From JALYXI01 sp963795835 (GTDB lineage: Bacteria; Acidobacteriota; Terriglobia; Bryobacterales; Bryobacteraceae), in the NCBI GenBank assembly GCA_963795835.1, contig CAWCJC010000002.1, positions 1 to 64,000 of the forward strand: a stretch of 64,000 bases of DNA, written 5' to 3'. Shown piece by piece: positions 37,599-48,081 of the stretch. Numbering within the stretch: position 1 is the first letter of the stretch; the number at the start of each line of letters is the position of its first letter. A program made the position numbers and the translations under genes. Below the pieces are notes generated by a model. It worked only from the letters and a program-made list of their open reading frames with translations. It was not told the origin of the DNA and ran no database searches.

Positions 37599-38456
37599 AT
37601 GGCCAGCATCTGGAAAGGGCATCTCACTTTTGGATTGGTTTCGTTTCCCGTCCGCCTGTTCACCGCCGCGCGCGGCGAGACAATCAGCTTTAACCAGCTC
37701 CATAAGTCCGATAACTCCCGGGTCAAACAGATGATCTACTGCCAAGCCGAGGACAAGCCGATTCCCCGGAGCGAGATTGTTAAGGGATACGAGTACGAGA
37801 AGGACCGCTACGTCGTGATCGATGACGAAGACATCAAGAAAGTGGCCCCGAAGACAGCGAAGGCCATGGAAATTCTTGAGTTCGTAAAGGAACAGGACGT
37901 CGACCCGGTGTATCTGGAAAGTTCGTACTACATGGGTCCGGATGAAGGGGGCGAGAAGCCTTACGCGCTGCTGTTCGAGGCTCTGAAAGATACCAAGTTT
38001 TGCGGCGTGGCGAAGATCGCGATGCATAACCGCGAGCACATCGTGATCGTGCGGCCGGGGACCACCGGCATGATTCTGCACACCATGTACTACGCAGATG
38101 AAGTGAAGAAGCAGGACGAATACCGGACCGACACCAGTTCGGTGAATGAGAAGCAGTTGAACTTGGCGAAGATGCTGATCGATTCACTGGCGGCGGAGTT
38201 TGAGCCGCAGAAATATCACGATACGTATCGCGCGAACCTGCAGGAGATGATTCAAGCGAAGGTGGACGGGCATCGCGTGGTGGAGACTCCGGCGGCACAT
38301 ATCGCGCCGGTGATCGACATTATGGAAGCACTGAAGCGGAGTTTGGAGCAGAAGAAAAAGCCGGTGGGGCAGGCGACCAGCGCGACTTCGAGTTCGGAAG
38401 AGAGCGAAGCGCATGCGCCTGCGGCGAAGAAGCGGCGGGGCAAGGCTTCGGCTTAA
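37599..38456 (+). CDS. ku: Ku DNA end-binding protein
   Basis: A 285-residue bacterial Ku homodimer subunit, which threads onto DNA ends and recruits LigD. Signature MASIWKGHLTFGLVSFPVRL, NQLHKSDNSRVKQMIYC, YVVIDDEDIKKVAPKTAKAM, YYMGPDEGGEKPYALL, VRPGTTGMILHTMYYADEV. The C-terminal ~45 residues are a Lys/Ala/Ser-rich tail of the kind that binds DNA and LigD. ATG 37599 follows TAGGAG. It is divergent from ligD with a shared promoter region. Confidence 0.95.
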   Translation: MASIWKGHLTFGLVSFPVRLFTAARGETISFNQLHKSDNSRVKQMIYCQAEDKPIPRSEIVKGYEYEKDRYVVIDDEDIKKVAPKTAKAMEILEFVKEQDVDPVYLESSYYMGPDEGGEKPYALLFEALKDTKFCGVAKIAMHNREHIVIVRPGTTGMILHTMYYADEVKKQDEYRTDTSSVNEKQLNLAKMLIDSLAAEFEPQKYHDTYRANLQEMIQAKVDGHRVVETPAAHIAPVIDIMEALKRSLEQKKKPVGQATSATSSSEESEAHAPAAKKRRGKASA

Positions 38457-38542
38457 GGCGTTCCCTTACGGTCACTGCTCCGAGTTTGGGATTCTGCTTC
38501 CATCAAATTGTGCAGAATGTCGTTGATTCCGACTTCGCTTCA

Positions 38543-41500
38543 CTAGAACTGGAAGCGGATGCCCATTTGGAGCTGTCTGGGGTTGCCTACGATGCTGGTG
38601 ATCGAGCCGGCCTGGCCGTTGCCGATGTTCGGATTCGGCAGACCGAACTGCGGGTGGTTTAAGACGTTGAAGGCTTCCGCCCGGAACTCGAAGCGGGTTT
38701 GCTCTTTGATCACGAAGCTCTTGAACAACGAGAGATCCAGGTTGGTGCGGTGCGGCCCTCTTAAGGTGTCGCGGCCTGCGTTCCCGTAGGTGTATTGGGC
38801 CGGGATTCCGTAGGACCCCACGCTAAACCATTGCTGTAACGTACCGGGGTAAGTTACCGGGGCGAGGATGTTGGGGCGGCTCCCCGTGCCCGTGTTCGTG
38901 GTGCTGGTCTGCAAGACCGGGGAGAAGGGCAGGCCTGTTTGTGCAGCTAGAATTCCGTTGACTTGCCATCCCCCAAAGTAGCGATTGGTTTTCAGGAAGG
39001 GAATCTCGTAGAGGAAGCTGACAGTGAGGCGTTGGCGGATATCGATGATGGAATCCGCGCGTTCCAGATAGAGGAACCGGGGGTCCTGCGGTTGTGGGCC
39101 GGCCGTGCCGCCACCAAACTCCAAGGGCACGTTATCGATGGCGTGGGACCACGTGTATCCCAGCAGTACGCTCACCCCCTGCTTGAAGCGCTTGTCGGCG
39201 GTGAACTGGAAGGCATAGTATTCGCTCAGGCCGTTAGTGGTGAAGTAGTTGACATCGGTCAAGTTGGGATCGAGACCATAGAGCGGGCGGCGGGTGTTGG
39301 TGGCCGTTGCTCCAGGGATAGGCTGATTCGCATTGTAGGTGTTATAGAGGTGGCGGCCCAGGTTGCCGATCGTGGCGGCCTTAAAGACGGTCTGGATCGG
39401 CGTGACTTCCTGCTCGATGGTGAAGTTGAATTGTTCGGCGTAAGAAGGGCGGAATTTGGGGTCGACCGCGGTAACAACTCCGCTGGGGTTGTTGGCGAGC
39501 GCGAAGTTGAGGGCGGGGAGCGGGCCGAAGCCGTTGCTGACGCGCTGGCCCGGGGTGATCGTGATGTCGCTTTGGCTGTTGCTGATGGTGAGGCCGAAGG
39601 GGATCTGGCGGAAGAGCCGAAGCGCGCCGCTCTCGCTGCCCGTAGGGTTGTAGAAGAGACCGAAGCCACCGCGAAGAACCGTGTGGGGAAGGGCCTGGTA
39701 AGCGAAACCGAAGCGCGGGCCAAAGTTCTTGTAATAGGGCTGGACACCGGCATTTTGATCGACGCCGTTTTGTCCCGCGATATCGATTTTGCCAGTCACG
39801 AGATTGAAGTTGGCCCAGCGATTTGCCACTTCGGAAAAGGGCGAGTAGTAGTCCCAACGCAGGCCCAGGTTCAGCGTGAGCTTCTTGGTGAGACGCCAGT
39901 CGTCGGCAAAGTAAAGTCCGATTTCGCTACCGCGCTGGCCGGGCCAATTTAGCGTGTAGTCGTGGCCGATGAGCGTGGGGTAACCGAGCAGGAAGCTGGC
40001 GGCGGCATCGCCCCCCACGCCGGCGGGGTTGCGGGAATCGGTCAGAGCTTGACTGAAATTGAAGCGGCCGTTGCCCATGTTGGTCTGATAAATCGTGAGT
40101 TGGCGGCGGCGGAAATCGGCACCCCACTTCAAGGTATGGGCGCCGGCGGTCTTGGTCATGTTGTCGAGGTATTCGAACGTGTTTTCGCGGCGGAAGAGCG
40201 GCAGCGAGCGGGTCTGGCCGATGCCGAGATACCCGGAGGGCGAAAAAATCGGGAGATTTTGTTCATCGGGCGTCACGTTGGCGTTAGGGACGCCCAACTG
40301 GTTGCCGAGCCCGGCACCGGGCGCATATTGGTTGGCCGTGTAATCAAGGCGGTAACGGCTAAAGCCGGCTCGGAATTCATTGACCAGCGTGGGGGAAATA
40401 ATGCGGACGTAGCTGGCCACCGCGTGTTGCGCGGGCTGGAACGAGATGCCGGCGAAAGAGGCTTCGTCGCTCAAGTTCACTGGTCCGGAGATGCCGGGAA
40501 TTGTTGTTGCGGGATAGGTGCTGGGGACGATGGTGGACGTGTTCTGGATGGAGTAGCGGGCAAAAAACTGGTCCTTCGGGGAGATTTGATGGTCCAGGCG
40601 GATGTCGCCCTGGTTCCAGTTCTGTTGTTGGGTAAGATTCGCGGCGTAGTTGTTGAAGCGGCCGGGTGAGGTGGGGGTTGGATAGGCGTTGAGGAGCTTG
40701 ACGGAGATGGGATCGAAGCGGGAGGCGGGGATCTGGTTGTTGGGAAACTGGTCGCGGATGAAACCGGTCCCGGCATCGTTGGCGCGGGTAGTGAGCGGAT
40801 CATAGATCGCGGCGGTTTCGCTGAAGTCGCCCGAACGCATTTTGAGGGTGGGGACATTCCCCAAGACAAACTGCTGGGAGCTGCGGCGGTAGCCTTCATA
40901 GTCGACGAAGAAGAAAGTCTTATCTTTGCCGTGGTAGAGCTTGGGCAATGAAACAGGGCCGCCGAAGGAGCCGCCAAATTGGTTCAGGCGGAATGAGGGG
41001 AAGGCGGTACCTTTCGGGCTGAAAAAGGTGCGCGCGTCCATGGCCGAGTTGCGGAGGAATTCGAAGAGGCTGCCGTGGAGTTGGTTGGTTCCGGACTTGG
41101 TGATGACATCGACGACAGCTCCGGAGTTACGGCCGATATCCGCGCTGTAAAGATTCGTCTGGATTTTGAATTCGCGGACGGCTTCGACGGCGGGACGGAG
41201 GGCAATGGAGAGCGTGAGGCGTTCGTTATCGTCAATACCATCGTAAAGAAAGTTGTTGGAGCCTTCCCGGTTGCCGTTTGAGAAGATTTCGGTGCCGGGA
41301 CGGCGATCGTCGGGGCGGGTGCCGCTCATGATGGTGCCGCCCGCCGAAAAGCCCACGCCATTGACGCCAGGGCTCAGGGTGGCGAGTTGGATGAAATTGC
41401 GGCCGTTCAGCGGAAGCTGATTGACAAGCTGTTCATTGACGACAGTGCCAAGGGAGGAGGATTCGGCTTCAAGGAGGGGTGTTGCGCCGGTGACCTCCAC

Positions 41501-41861
41501 AGTGTCTGAGACTTGGCCCAATTGGAGCGTCAGGTTGAGGCGGGCTTGCTGATTAATCTGGAGCGTGATGCCGGATTGCACCAGTTTGCGGAAGCCGGTC
41601 GCTTCAACGGTGACCGTGTAATCGCCGGGGCTTAAGTTGGGTGAGAACGTATTCGCCTTCGCGTCCTGTTGTGGCGGTTCGTGTGGTGTTGGTGGCGAGC
41701 GCGGTGGCGGTGACGCTGGCGTTGGGGACAATAGCGCCGGAGGTGTCTTGAACGACACCGCTGATTTCGGCGCTGGCAACCTGGGCCGTGAGTGGGGCAG
41801 TCGGCGCGAGAAGTGCCAACGTGAATAAGAGCGAGCTGCGGAGCAATGTCGAATTAGGCAT
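38543..41861 (-). CDS. TonB-dependent outer-membrane receptor, Oar/CarboxypepD-reg type (one frameshift)
   Basis: About 1105 codons from ATG 41861 (MPNSTLLRSSLLFTLALLAP, signal peptide). The N-terminal carboxypeptidase-regulatory-like domain (AEISGVVQDTSGAIVPNASV, then after a frame change near 41640 SPGDYTVTVEATGFRKLV) precedes a plug (LVNQLPLNGRNFIQLATLSP, NNFLYDGIDDNE, GRNSGAVVDVITKSGTN) and a large beta-barrel ending in GNPRQLQMGIRFQF with the terminal Phe. These receptors are abundant in Solibacter-like Acidobacteria and are thought to import polymers or siderophores; the ligand is unknown. Confidence 0.9.
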
Positions 41862-42292
41862 GAGGAGACGTTTCCCTGAAAGCACAGCGCTGTCCAGGGA
41901 CAGCACCGAGTTTGGACTCAGTTTATTACAAGACGCAGGTGAAGATCAGGTCTGATGGCTTGAGACACGGCAAAAAGGGCTAAATGGCAAAGGTGAGAAG
42001 CAGGACGCATGATGGAGCGCGGGATGGCTGTAATTGAACTAAACGCCGCCTTGACGGCAGGGGAATTGCATCAGCTCTTAGGACGGGAAATTTATCTTCT
42101 TACAGATTGTCTCGCCACCCCCTGTCGACGGTGCCGGTACCACGCCCTTGGCTCGATCGTGTATTCTGGCCGAGCTTGCAGATCCGTTCGCTCCGGGGAG
42201 CGGGAAAAGTGATTATTACGCTGTCCGCGGGGCCGCAAACATCATATGGCGGAACCATTCGGATTCAGTAAGGAACGGTTTGCAAGGAGATT
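41862..42292. other. Divergent promoter region of the receptor and katE
   Basis: About 430 bases between two divergent genes. A short plus-strand frame (42009-42212) has no recognisable family and poor context, so I leave it unannotated. AAGGAGA lies just before katE. No clear operator was identified. Confidence 0.4.
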
Positions 42293-44402
42293 ATGACGAA
42301 GAACGAAAAGACCAAGAAAGCTGTATCAGAGAACCAGGAAAATGGAAACTCTGTAGACGTAGGGACGGGTGGCGAATCCCACCAGGTCGCGGGCGGTTCA
42401 CATCCGCCAATGACTTCGCAGCAGGGCCTCGCGATTGCCGACGATGAGAATTCGCTCAAAGCCAATCCTCGCGGCCCTGTTCTTCTGGAAGACCGGCTTT
42501 TGGTGGAGAAGACGCAGCACTTCGATCACGAGCGTATTCCGGAGCGAATTGTCCACGCTCGCGGCGTAGGCGCGCATGGATATTTCGAACTGACGGATTC
42601 TTTGAAGGGGATCTCCCGCGCAGGCATCTTCAATCGTGTTGGCGGGAAAACAGAGGTATTCGCGCGGTTCTCGACCGTGGCGGGAAATATGGGGTCGACC
42701 GACGTAGCGCGCGATGTGCGCGGCTTCGCCGTGAAATTTTACACGCCGGAAGGGAATTGGGATCTTGTGGGCAACAATATTCCGGTGTTTTTTATTCAGG
42801 ACGCAATCAAATTTACCGATCTGATTCATTCGGTGAAGCAGGAGCCGGATCGCGGCTTCCCGCAGGCCGCCTCCGCCCACGACACGTTCTGGGATTTTGT
42901 CTCGTTGATGCCGGAAAGCACGCACATGTTGATGTGGATCATGTCGGATCGCGCAATTCCGCGCTCTCTGCGGCTGATGGAAGGATTCGGTGTGCATACG
43001 TTTCGTCTGTTGAACGAAGAGAATCAATCGACGTATTGTAAGTTTCACTGGCGTCCGAAGCTGGGGATGGCGTCGGTGATTTGGGATGAGGCGCTAAAGA
43101 TCTCAGGCGCGGACCCGGACTTCCATCGGCGCGATCTGTGGAACACCATTGAGGACGGCAACTTCCCTGAGTGGGAACTGGCCGTGCAGTTGTTCGATGA
43201 GGACTTTGCGACCAAATTCGACTTCGATGTTCTGGATTCCACCAAGCTGATTCCGGAAGAGTTGGTTCCATTGCGGGTAATTGGGCGCATGGTGCTGGAC
43301 CGCAACGTAGACAACCAGTTTGCGGAGACGGAGCAGGTGGCGTTTGCCACGGCAAACGTGGTTCCCGGCATTGATTTCACAAACGACCCGTTGTTGCAGG
43401 GGCGAAATCTGTCCTATATCGACACGCAGCTAACGCGTTTGGGTTCGCCCAACTACACGCAAATCCCGGTGAACGCGCCGCGTTGCCCGGTGATGAATAT
43501 GCAGCGCGATGGACACATGCAGATGTTCAAGCAGAAGGGACGCGTGTCCTATTCGCCAAGCTCGCTCGAGATGGACACACCGCGGGAAGATCCGAAGCAC
43601 GGCTTCACATCGTTCCCGGCGCCCGAGCAGGGCGACAAGATGCGGGTGCGTCCGGAAAGTTTTGCCGATCATTTCAGCCAAGCTCTGCAGTTCTTCAATT
43701 CGCAGACGAAGACGGAGCAGAACCACATCATTTCAGCCTTCATTTTCGAATTGAGTAAGGTGGACACGAAAGCAATTCGGGAGAGAATGCTCGGACAACT
43801 GGCCAACGTAGACGAAACCATCGCCCAGCGCGTCGCGGACGGGCTGGGGGTAGTGGGACCAATCAAGAAGATCGCTACCACTGTGCCGGCGCGGACGGAT
43901 CTTGCTCCCTCGGCTGCTTTGAGCGTCTTGAAAAAGATGAAGCCCGGGCTGGAGACGAAGGTGATTGGTTGTTTGGTGGCCGACGGTACCGATGCTGCGG
44001 AAGTGATGGCTCTTTCGAAAGCGGCAGCAAAGGCTGGCGCGAAAGTGCAGATTGTAGCTCCTAAAATCGGGGGCGCTGTTACCGCCGATGGACAAGTTGC
44101 TGGAAGCGGACAAGCAGCTGGCCGGCGGGCCTTCCGTATTATTCGACGCTGTTTACGTGGCTCTTTCGGAAAAGGGCGCCAAGATGCTTTCGATGGAAGC
44201 GGCCGCTGTGGGCTGGGTACACGATGCGTTCTCTCATCTCAAGGTGATTGGCGCCTCCACGGGAGCCCAGGCATTGCTCGACAAAGCGGGAGTTATGCCG
44301 GACGCCGGCGTACTGGTGGGGGGAAAGGCAAGTGCCTTTCTGGACACCGCCGCGCAGGGACGGATTTACGATCGAGAGCCTAACGTAAGAACTGTGTACT
44401 AA
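42293..44402 (+). CDS. katE: Large-subunit (HPII-type) catalase (one frameshift near the 3' end)
   Basis: About 703 codons. A polar N-terminal extension precedes the heme catalase core: distal His in HFDHERIPERIVHARGVGAH, FARFSTVAGNMGSTDVARDV, GNNIPVFFIQDAIKFTDLIH, and RLGSPNYTQIPVN near the proximal helix. The C-terminal flavodoxin/DJ-1-like domain of clade 2 catalases follows (KVIGCLVADGTDAAEVMALS, IVAPKIGG), then a frame change near 44092 where an extra A interrupts ADG-KLLEAD, and the domain continues GGPSVLFDAVYVALSEKGA. It is a cytoplasmic H2O2-disproportionating enzyme, typical of stationary-phase stress response. Confidence 0.9.
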
Positions 44403-44414
44403 GTGGAACTGGAA

Positions 44415-44440
44415 CTGGCCGGGGCGAAATTCCCGGCCAG
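44415..44440. terminator. Bidirectional hairpin terminator between katE and the DUF4175 gene
   Basis: CTGGCCGGG and CCCGGCCAG pair perfectly over nine bases around an 8-base loop, GCGAAATT. The 45-base gap lies between two converging genes, so one hairpin can stop transcription from both sides. No T-run follows. Confidence 0.75.
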
Positions 44441-44447
44441 ACCAGCG

Positions 44448-47400
44448 TTACTTGCTTAATCGCCGATAGTATTCGGCTACAGCGCTTCCGTAACCGGGCG
44501 GCACCTGTTGAGGCGTGACCGCGTGCGGGGCTGAAGCTGTGTCAGTCTTGCGGCGAAGCGTGAGCTCCAGTTGTTGGGCATCGCCCAAAACTTGGTTGAT
44601 CAAGCGGTTTAGGAGTTCCGGGTTGTTTTGATTCTGCCGCGGGTTCATCCCACGAAGATCATTACCCACGGCCTGGAGCTGTCTCGAGATCTCCGGGTTG
44701 CCGCGCGCGGCTTGCTGAAGCCGGTTGAAATCTCGGACTGCTTCGTTATAGCTGTCCCCGATGGTGGGTCCGCCCCCACCCCGCTGGCCTCCGGCCTGTT
44801 CGCCTTGTTGTTGGCCTTGACCTTGTTGTTGGCCCTGACCCTGTTGTTGGCCTTGACCCTGTTGTTGACCCTGACCCTGTTGTTGACCCTGACCTTGTTG
44901 CTGACCTTGGCCTTGTTGACCTTGTTGCTGACCCTGACCGCGCTGCTGATTCTGCTGCATCGCCTGCGCCATCTGTTCAATTTGCTGGCGTAGCTTCTCG
45001 GCCTGCTGCACAGCTTGATCGGAGTTGCCCTGACCGGGTTTTCCGTCCTTGCCTTTACCGACCGCACTCTGGGCTTTGCGTAAATCTTCAGCCATTTCGC
45101 CCAGCGCCCTGGTGACAGGGGCTTCGCGCATCACGGCATAGGCACCCATCCCGCGCTTCAGCATGTCGGAGGTCGCTTTCATTCGGGCCTGCACCTCGTT
45201 TTGCTGAACTCGTCCCAGAGCCTCACGGATCTTTCCGGCGGCGTCGGCTTGTGTTTGAGCCATGTCGCGCGCCGCAGATTGCATCTGCTGCTCCAGGCGC
45301 TTCAGATCGTTCATCATGGCCTCTTTCTCTTGGGCCATTTGACCGGCGGACTGCTGTTGCTTTGAGGAATCTTCGCCGCCCTGACCCGCGCCAAAGTTCT
45401 TCCGAAGGCGCTCGGAGAAGGCTTCCTGTTGTTTGGAGAGGCGCTCGGATTCGCGGACCAGGTTCTGCATCTGGTCGCCGGTTTGTTGCTGGCGCATGGC
45501 TCCCAGCATGTCCTGAGCCTCCTGGAGGCGTTCCGCGGCTTTGCGGGCGTCGGCTTGCCCTTTCGCTTGTTCCTGCTGCTGTTGACCTTGCTGGCCTTGC
45601 TGTTGGGCACGGGATTGGGCGGAAGCTGAACTACTCATGTCTCGGGTTGCTTCCTTCAGCCGGTTGATGGCTTGTTCCATTTGGCGCTGTTGGGAACCGC
45701 TCATCTGGTTTTGACCGCGGCTTTGTTGCTGGCCGCCTTGTTGACCTTGTTGGCCAGCCTTCCCCTGCTGCTGACCCTGTTGTTGGCTCTGCTGTCCTTG
45801 TTGGCCTTGCTGCCCCTGTTGGCCTTGTTGGCCCTGTTGCCCTTGCTGGGATTGGCTTTGTTGTTGCTGGCCCTGTTGCTCACCCTGTTGAGATTGCTCT
45901 CCACGCGTGAGCTGTTCCATCTGCTTGCGAAGTTCCTCAGCTTCGCGACGAAGCATTTCCTGCTGCCAGCGCTGCTGCGCGGTCTGCTGCTTATTGGCTT
46001 GCTGCTGGGCGAGTTCCTGCTGGCGCCGGGCGAGTTCTTTCAGTTTCGCGAGCGCGTCATCCACGGCTTTCTGCTGTTTCTCAGCCGCGGATTGCTGGCC
46101 GCTCTCGTACTGGTTCTTCTCGGTGTCCAGTTCGAGATCAAAAAGGTTCTCCAGATCGCGGCTGGCTCCGCCGCCCACCGCCCCCGCCGCCGCCCTGTTT
46201 GCCGAACGCAACCTGAATCTGGCGGAAAGTGGCTTCGGCGCGCAGCAAGTATTGCAGCGCCTTCTGTTCGGGCGTGAGCGCGTTTTTGAAGAGCTGTCCA
46301 CGCAATTGGTCCGCGGCCGGGCCCATGGCTTCGACGGCTTTCTCCATGTCTTCGGTAAAGCTCTTGAATGCGGGATTGTTTTCGGAAAGCTGGCGAGCCT
46401 TCATGCGTGTGGCCAGCGATTTCGCCTGGTCGCGCAATTTGCCTTGAACTTCAGACAGATACTTGGCGTTTTCGGCGTCGGACTTTTTCTCTTTCGCCTT
46501 CACTTGGTTCCAGGTGGCGGCGATCACTTCCTTTTGGCGATCGGAGATCTTCTGCTCTTCCTCCCCGCCGCCGCCTCCTCCCCCGCCGCCTGCCTGCGCT
46601 TGCGAGTACTCCTTCTCGAAAGGCTGTGCTTCGACGAAGTAGATATCGGATCGGGACGTTGTGCGGGCGTCTTTCGCAACGGCGTACATGCTTAGCACGT
46701 CGCCGGGGACGAGTTTATATTCCTCGAGAGAAAGAGTGGTACTGCCGTCGGCTTCCTTGCGGCCCTTGCCATTCAGAAGAGAGACAGTCTTTTCATCGCC
46801 GCCATTGACAGAGTAGTGGAGTTCCAGAGCTTGCAGGCCAAAATCGTCTTTGCCCTGCACATTCACAGTGACTTCTTCAATCGGGCTGACCTTCGCGTCC
46901 TTGCCAGGATGGGTGAGGGTGACGCTGGGCGGGTCGTCGCGGCGAGCTTCGATGAAATAGTTTTCGGTTAAACGCACCATCTCGCCGGAATCGGGCGTGG
47001 CGACGTGATACATGTCGTCTTTGTGGATGGGAACGCGGGCGGTAAGGTGACCGTTTGCGGCTGGAGTGAGCTCGATTTTCGTGCCGCTATCGAGCATGAG
47101 GCTGGCTTGTGCAAGCGGCTTATCGGTGGTGAGTTCCACTTCAGCTTCGGTGCCTTCGACGGCGCGGAGATCGCCACCGGGATCTTCGATTTCCTGCTTC
47201 ATGCCGAGGAACGAAGGGTAGTGGTAAGTCACCTTGATACTCTTGACCGCGGGAAGATCGACAACGGTGAACTTATAGCTGTTGGATTTTACGCCACCGG
47301 CTTCGACATAGTATTCGACATCTTCGGGTACGCCCGCGAAGAGGAATTCATAGCTGGAGGATTGAGGCTTTGCGACCATGGGCGCTTCCTCCCATTTGGG

Positions 47401-48081
47401 GGAGCTTGCGTACTTGGCAAAAACGCTGACCTTGGACGAAGTAAAGCCGTTCAGGATCGCGCTGACGGGTTGATCCGCGCGTCTCCGGATGCGGTGCGTG
47501 CCGGGTTCGACGCGAATGCTATAAATCGGTTTGCGATCGGCGCGTGGCACACCGCCCCAGAGGAGCGCCGTCCCGTAGCCCAGGAAGCCCGGGCCGGAGA
47601 TGCCGAGCCAGAGGAGCACCGTGATGGCGACCGCGGCGACTGAGCCGAAGCTGACAATGAAGGAACGCGGCACAAGCGGTTCGGATGCGCGCTGTTCGGC
47701 GACGGAGAGAGCGTCGGCGGCGAGAAGCGGGAGAAACGGATCTTGCGAGTTCGCGTTGGCTTTTTCGGTATAGGTGAGCAGGCGCTGTTTGAATTCGGGA
47801 TAGCGCGATTCGGCCCGATTGGCGGCACGCTTCCGATTGAGGCGTAGCAGAGGCACGATCAAGCCTGCGCACAGAGCCGCGGCGACCACGAAAAAGAGCA
47901 GTACGCGCGACCAGAACACGCTGGGTTGCGAAAAAGAGAACTGATTCGCGATGAGCACCAGGCCGATGGTGAAAATCAGGGCGGCCGAGCAAAGTATTGC
48001 CGCGCCGCGCGCGATGGAGAACTGCCGGAGATTGCTCTCCAACTTCCGAAGGTAAGAATCCAGTTGTTGCAGCGGGTTCAT
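44448..48081 (-). CDS. DUF4175-type membrane protein with Gln/Gly-rich C-terminal half (one frameshift)
   Basis: About 1210 codons. The N-terminal part has two or three membrane helices (GAAILCSAALIFTIGLVLIA, VLLFFVVAAALCAGLIVPLL, GSVAAVAITVLLWLGISGPG), then extracytoplasmic beta-rich domains. A Gly run near 46170 shifts frame; the protein continues ASRDLENLFDLELDTEKNQY into long coiled-coil and Gln/Gly-rich stretches. In the DNA these are an 18-bp repeat (unit G-Q-G-Q-Q-Q) at about 44805-44930 and a G-Q-Q repeat at about 45720-45900. Last gene of the seven-gene operon; function unknown, probably envelope-associated. Confidence 0.7.

Noticed and set aside
40000..41280. Long Ala/Ser/Pro- or Gly-rich frames opposite the TonB receptor gene
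   Set aside because: They are mirror frames of a high-GC gene with strong receptor motifs on the other strand; composition is typical of shadow frames.
42009..42212. Small gene upstream of katE
   Set aside because: 67 residues without family match, located in a divergent promoter region; not supported beyond being open.
44800..45900. Tandem repeats of 9 and 18 bp that might be a CRISPR array
   Set aside because: The repeats are contiguous without spacers, imperfect, and encode Q/G tracts in the frame of the DUF4175 gene.
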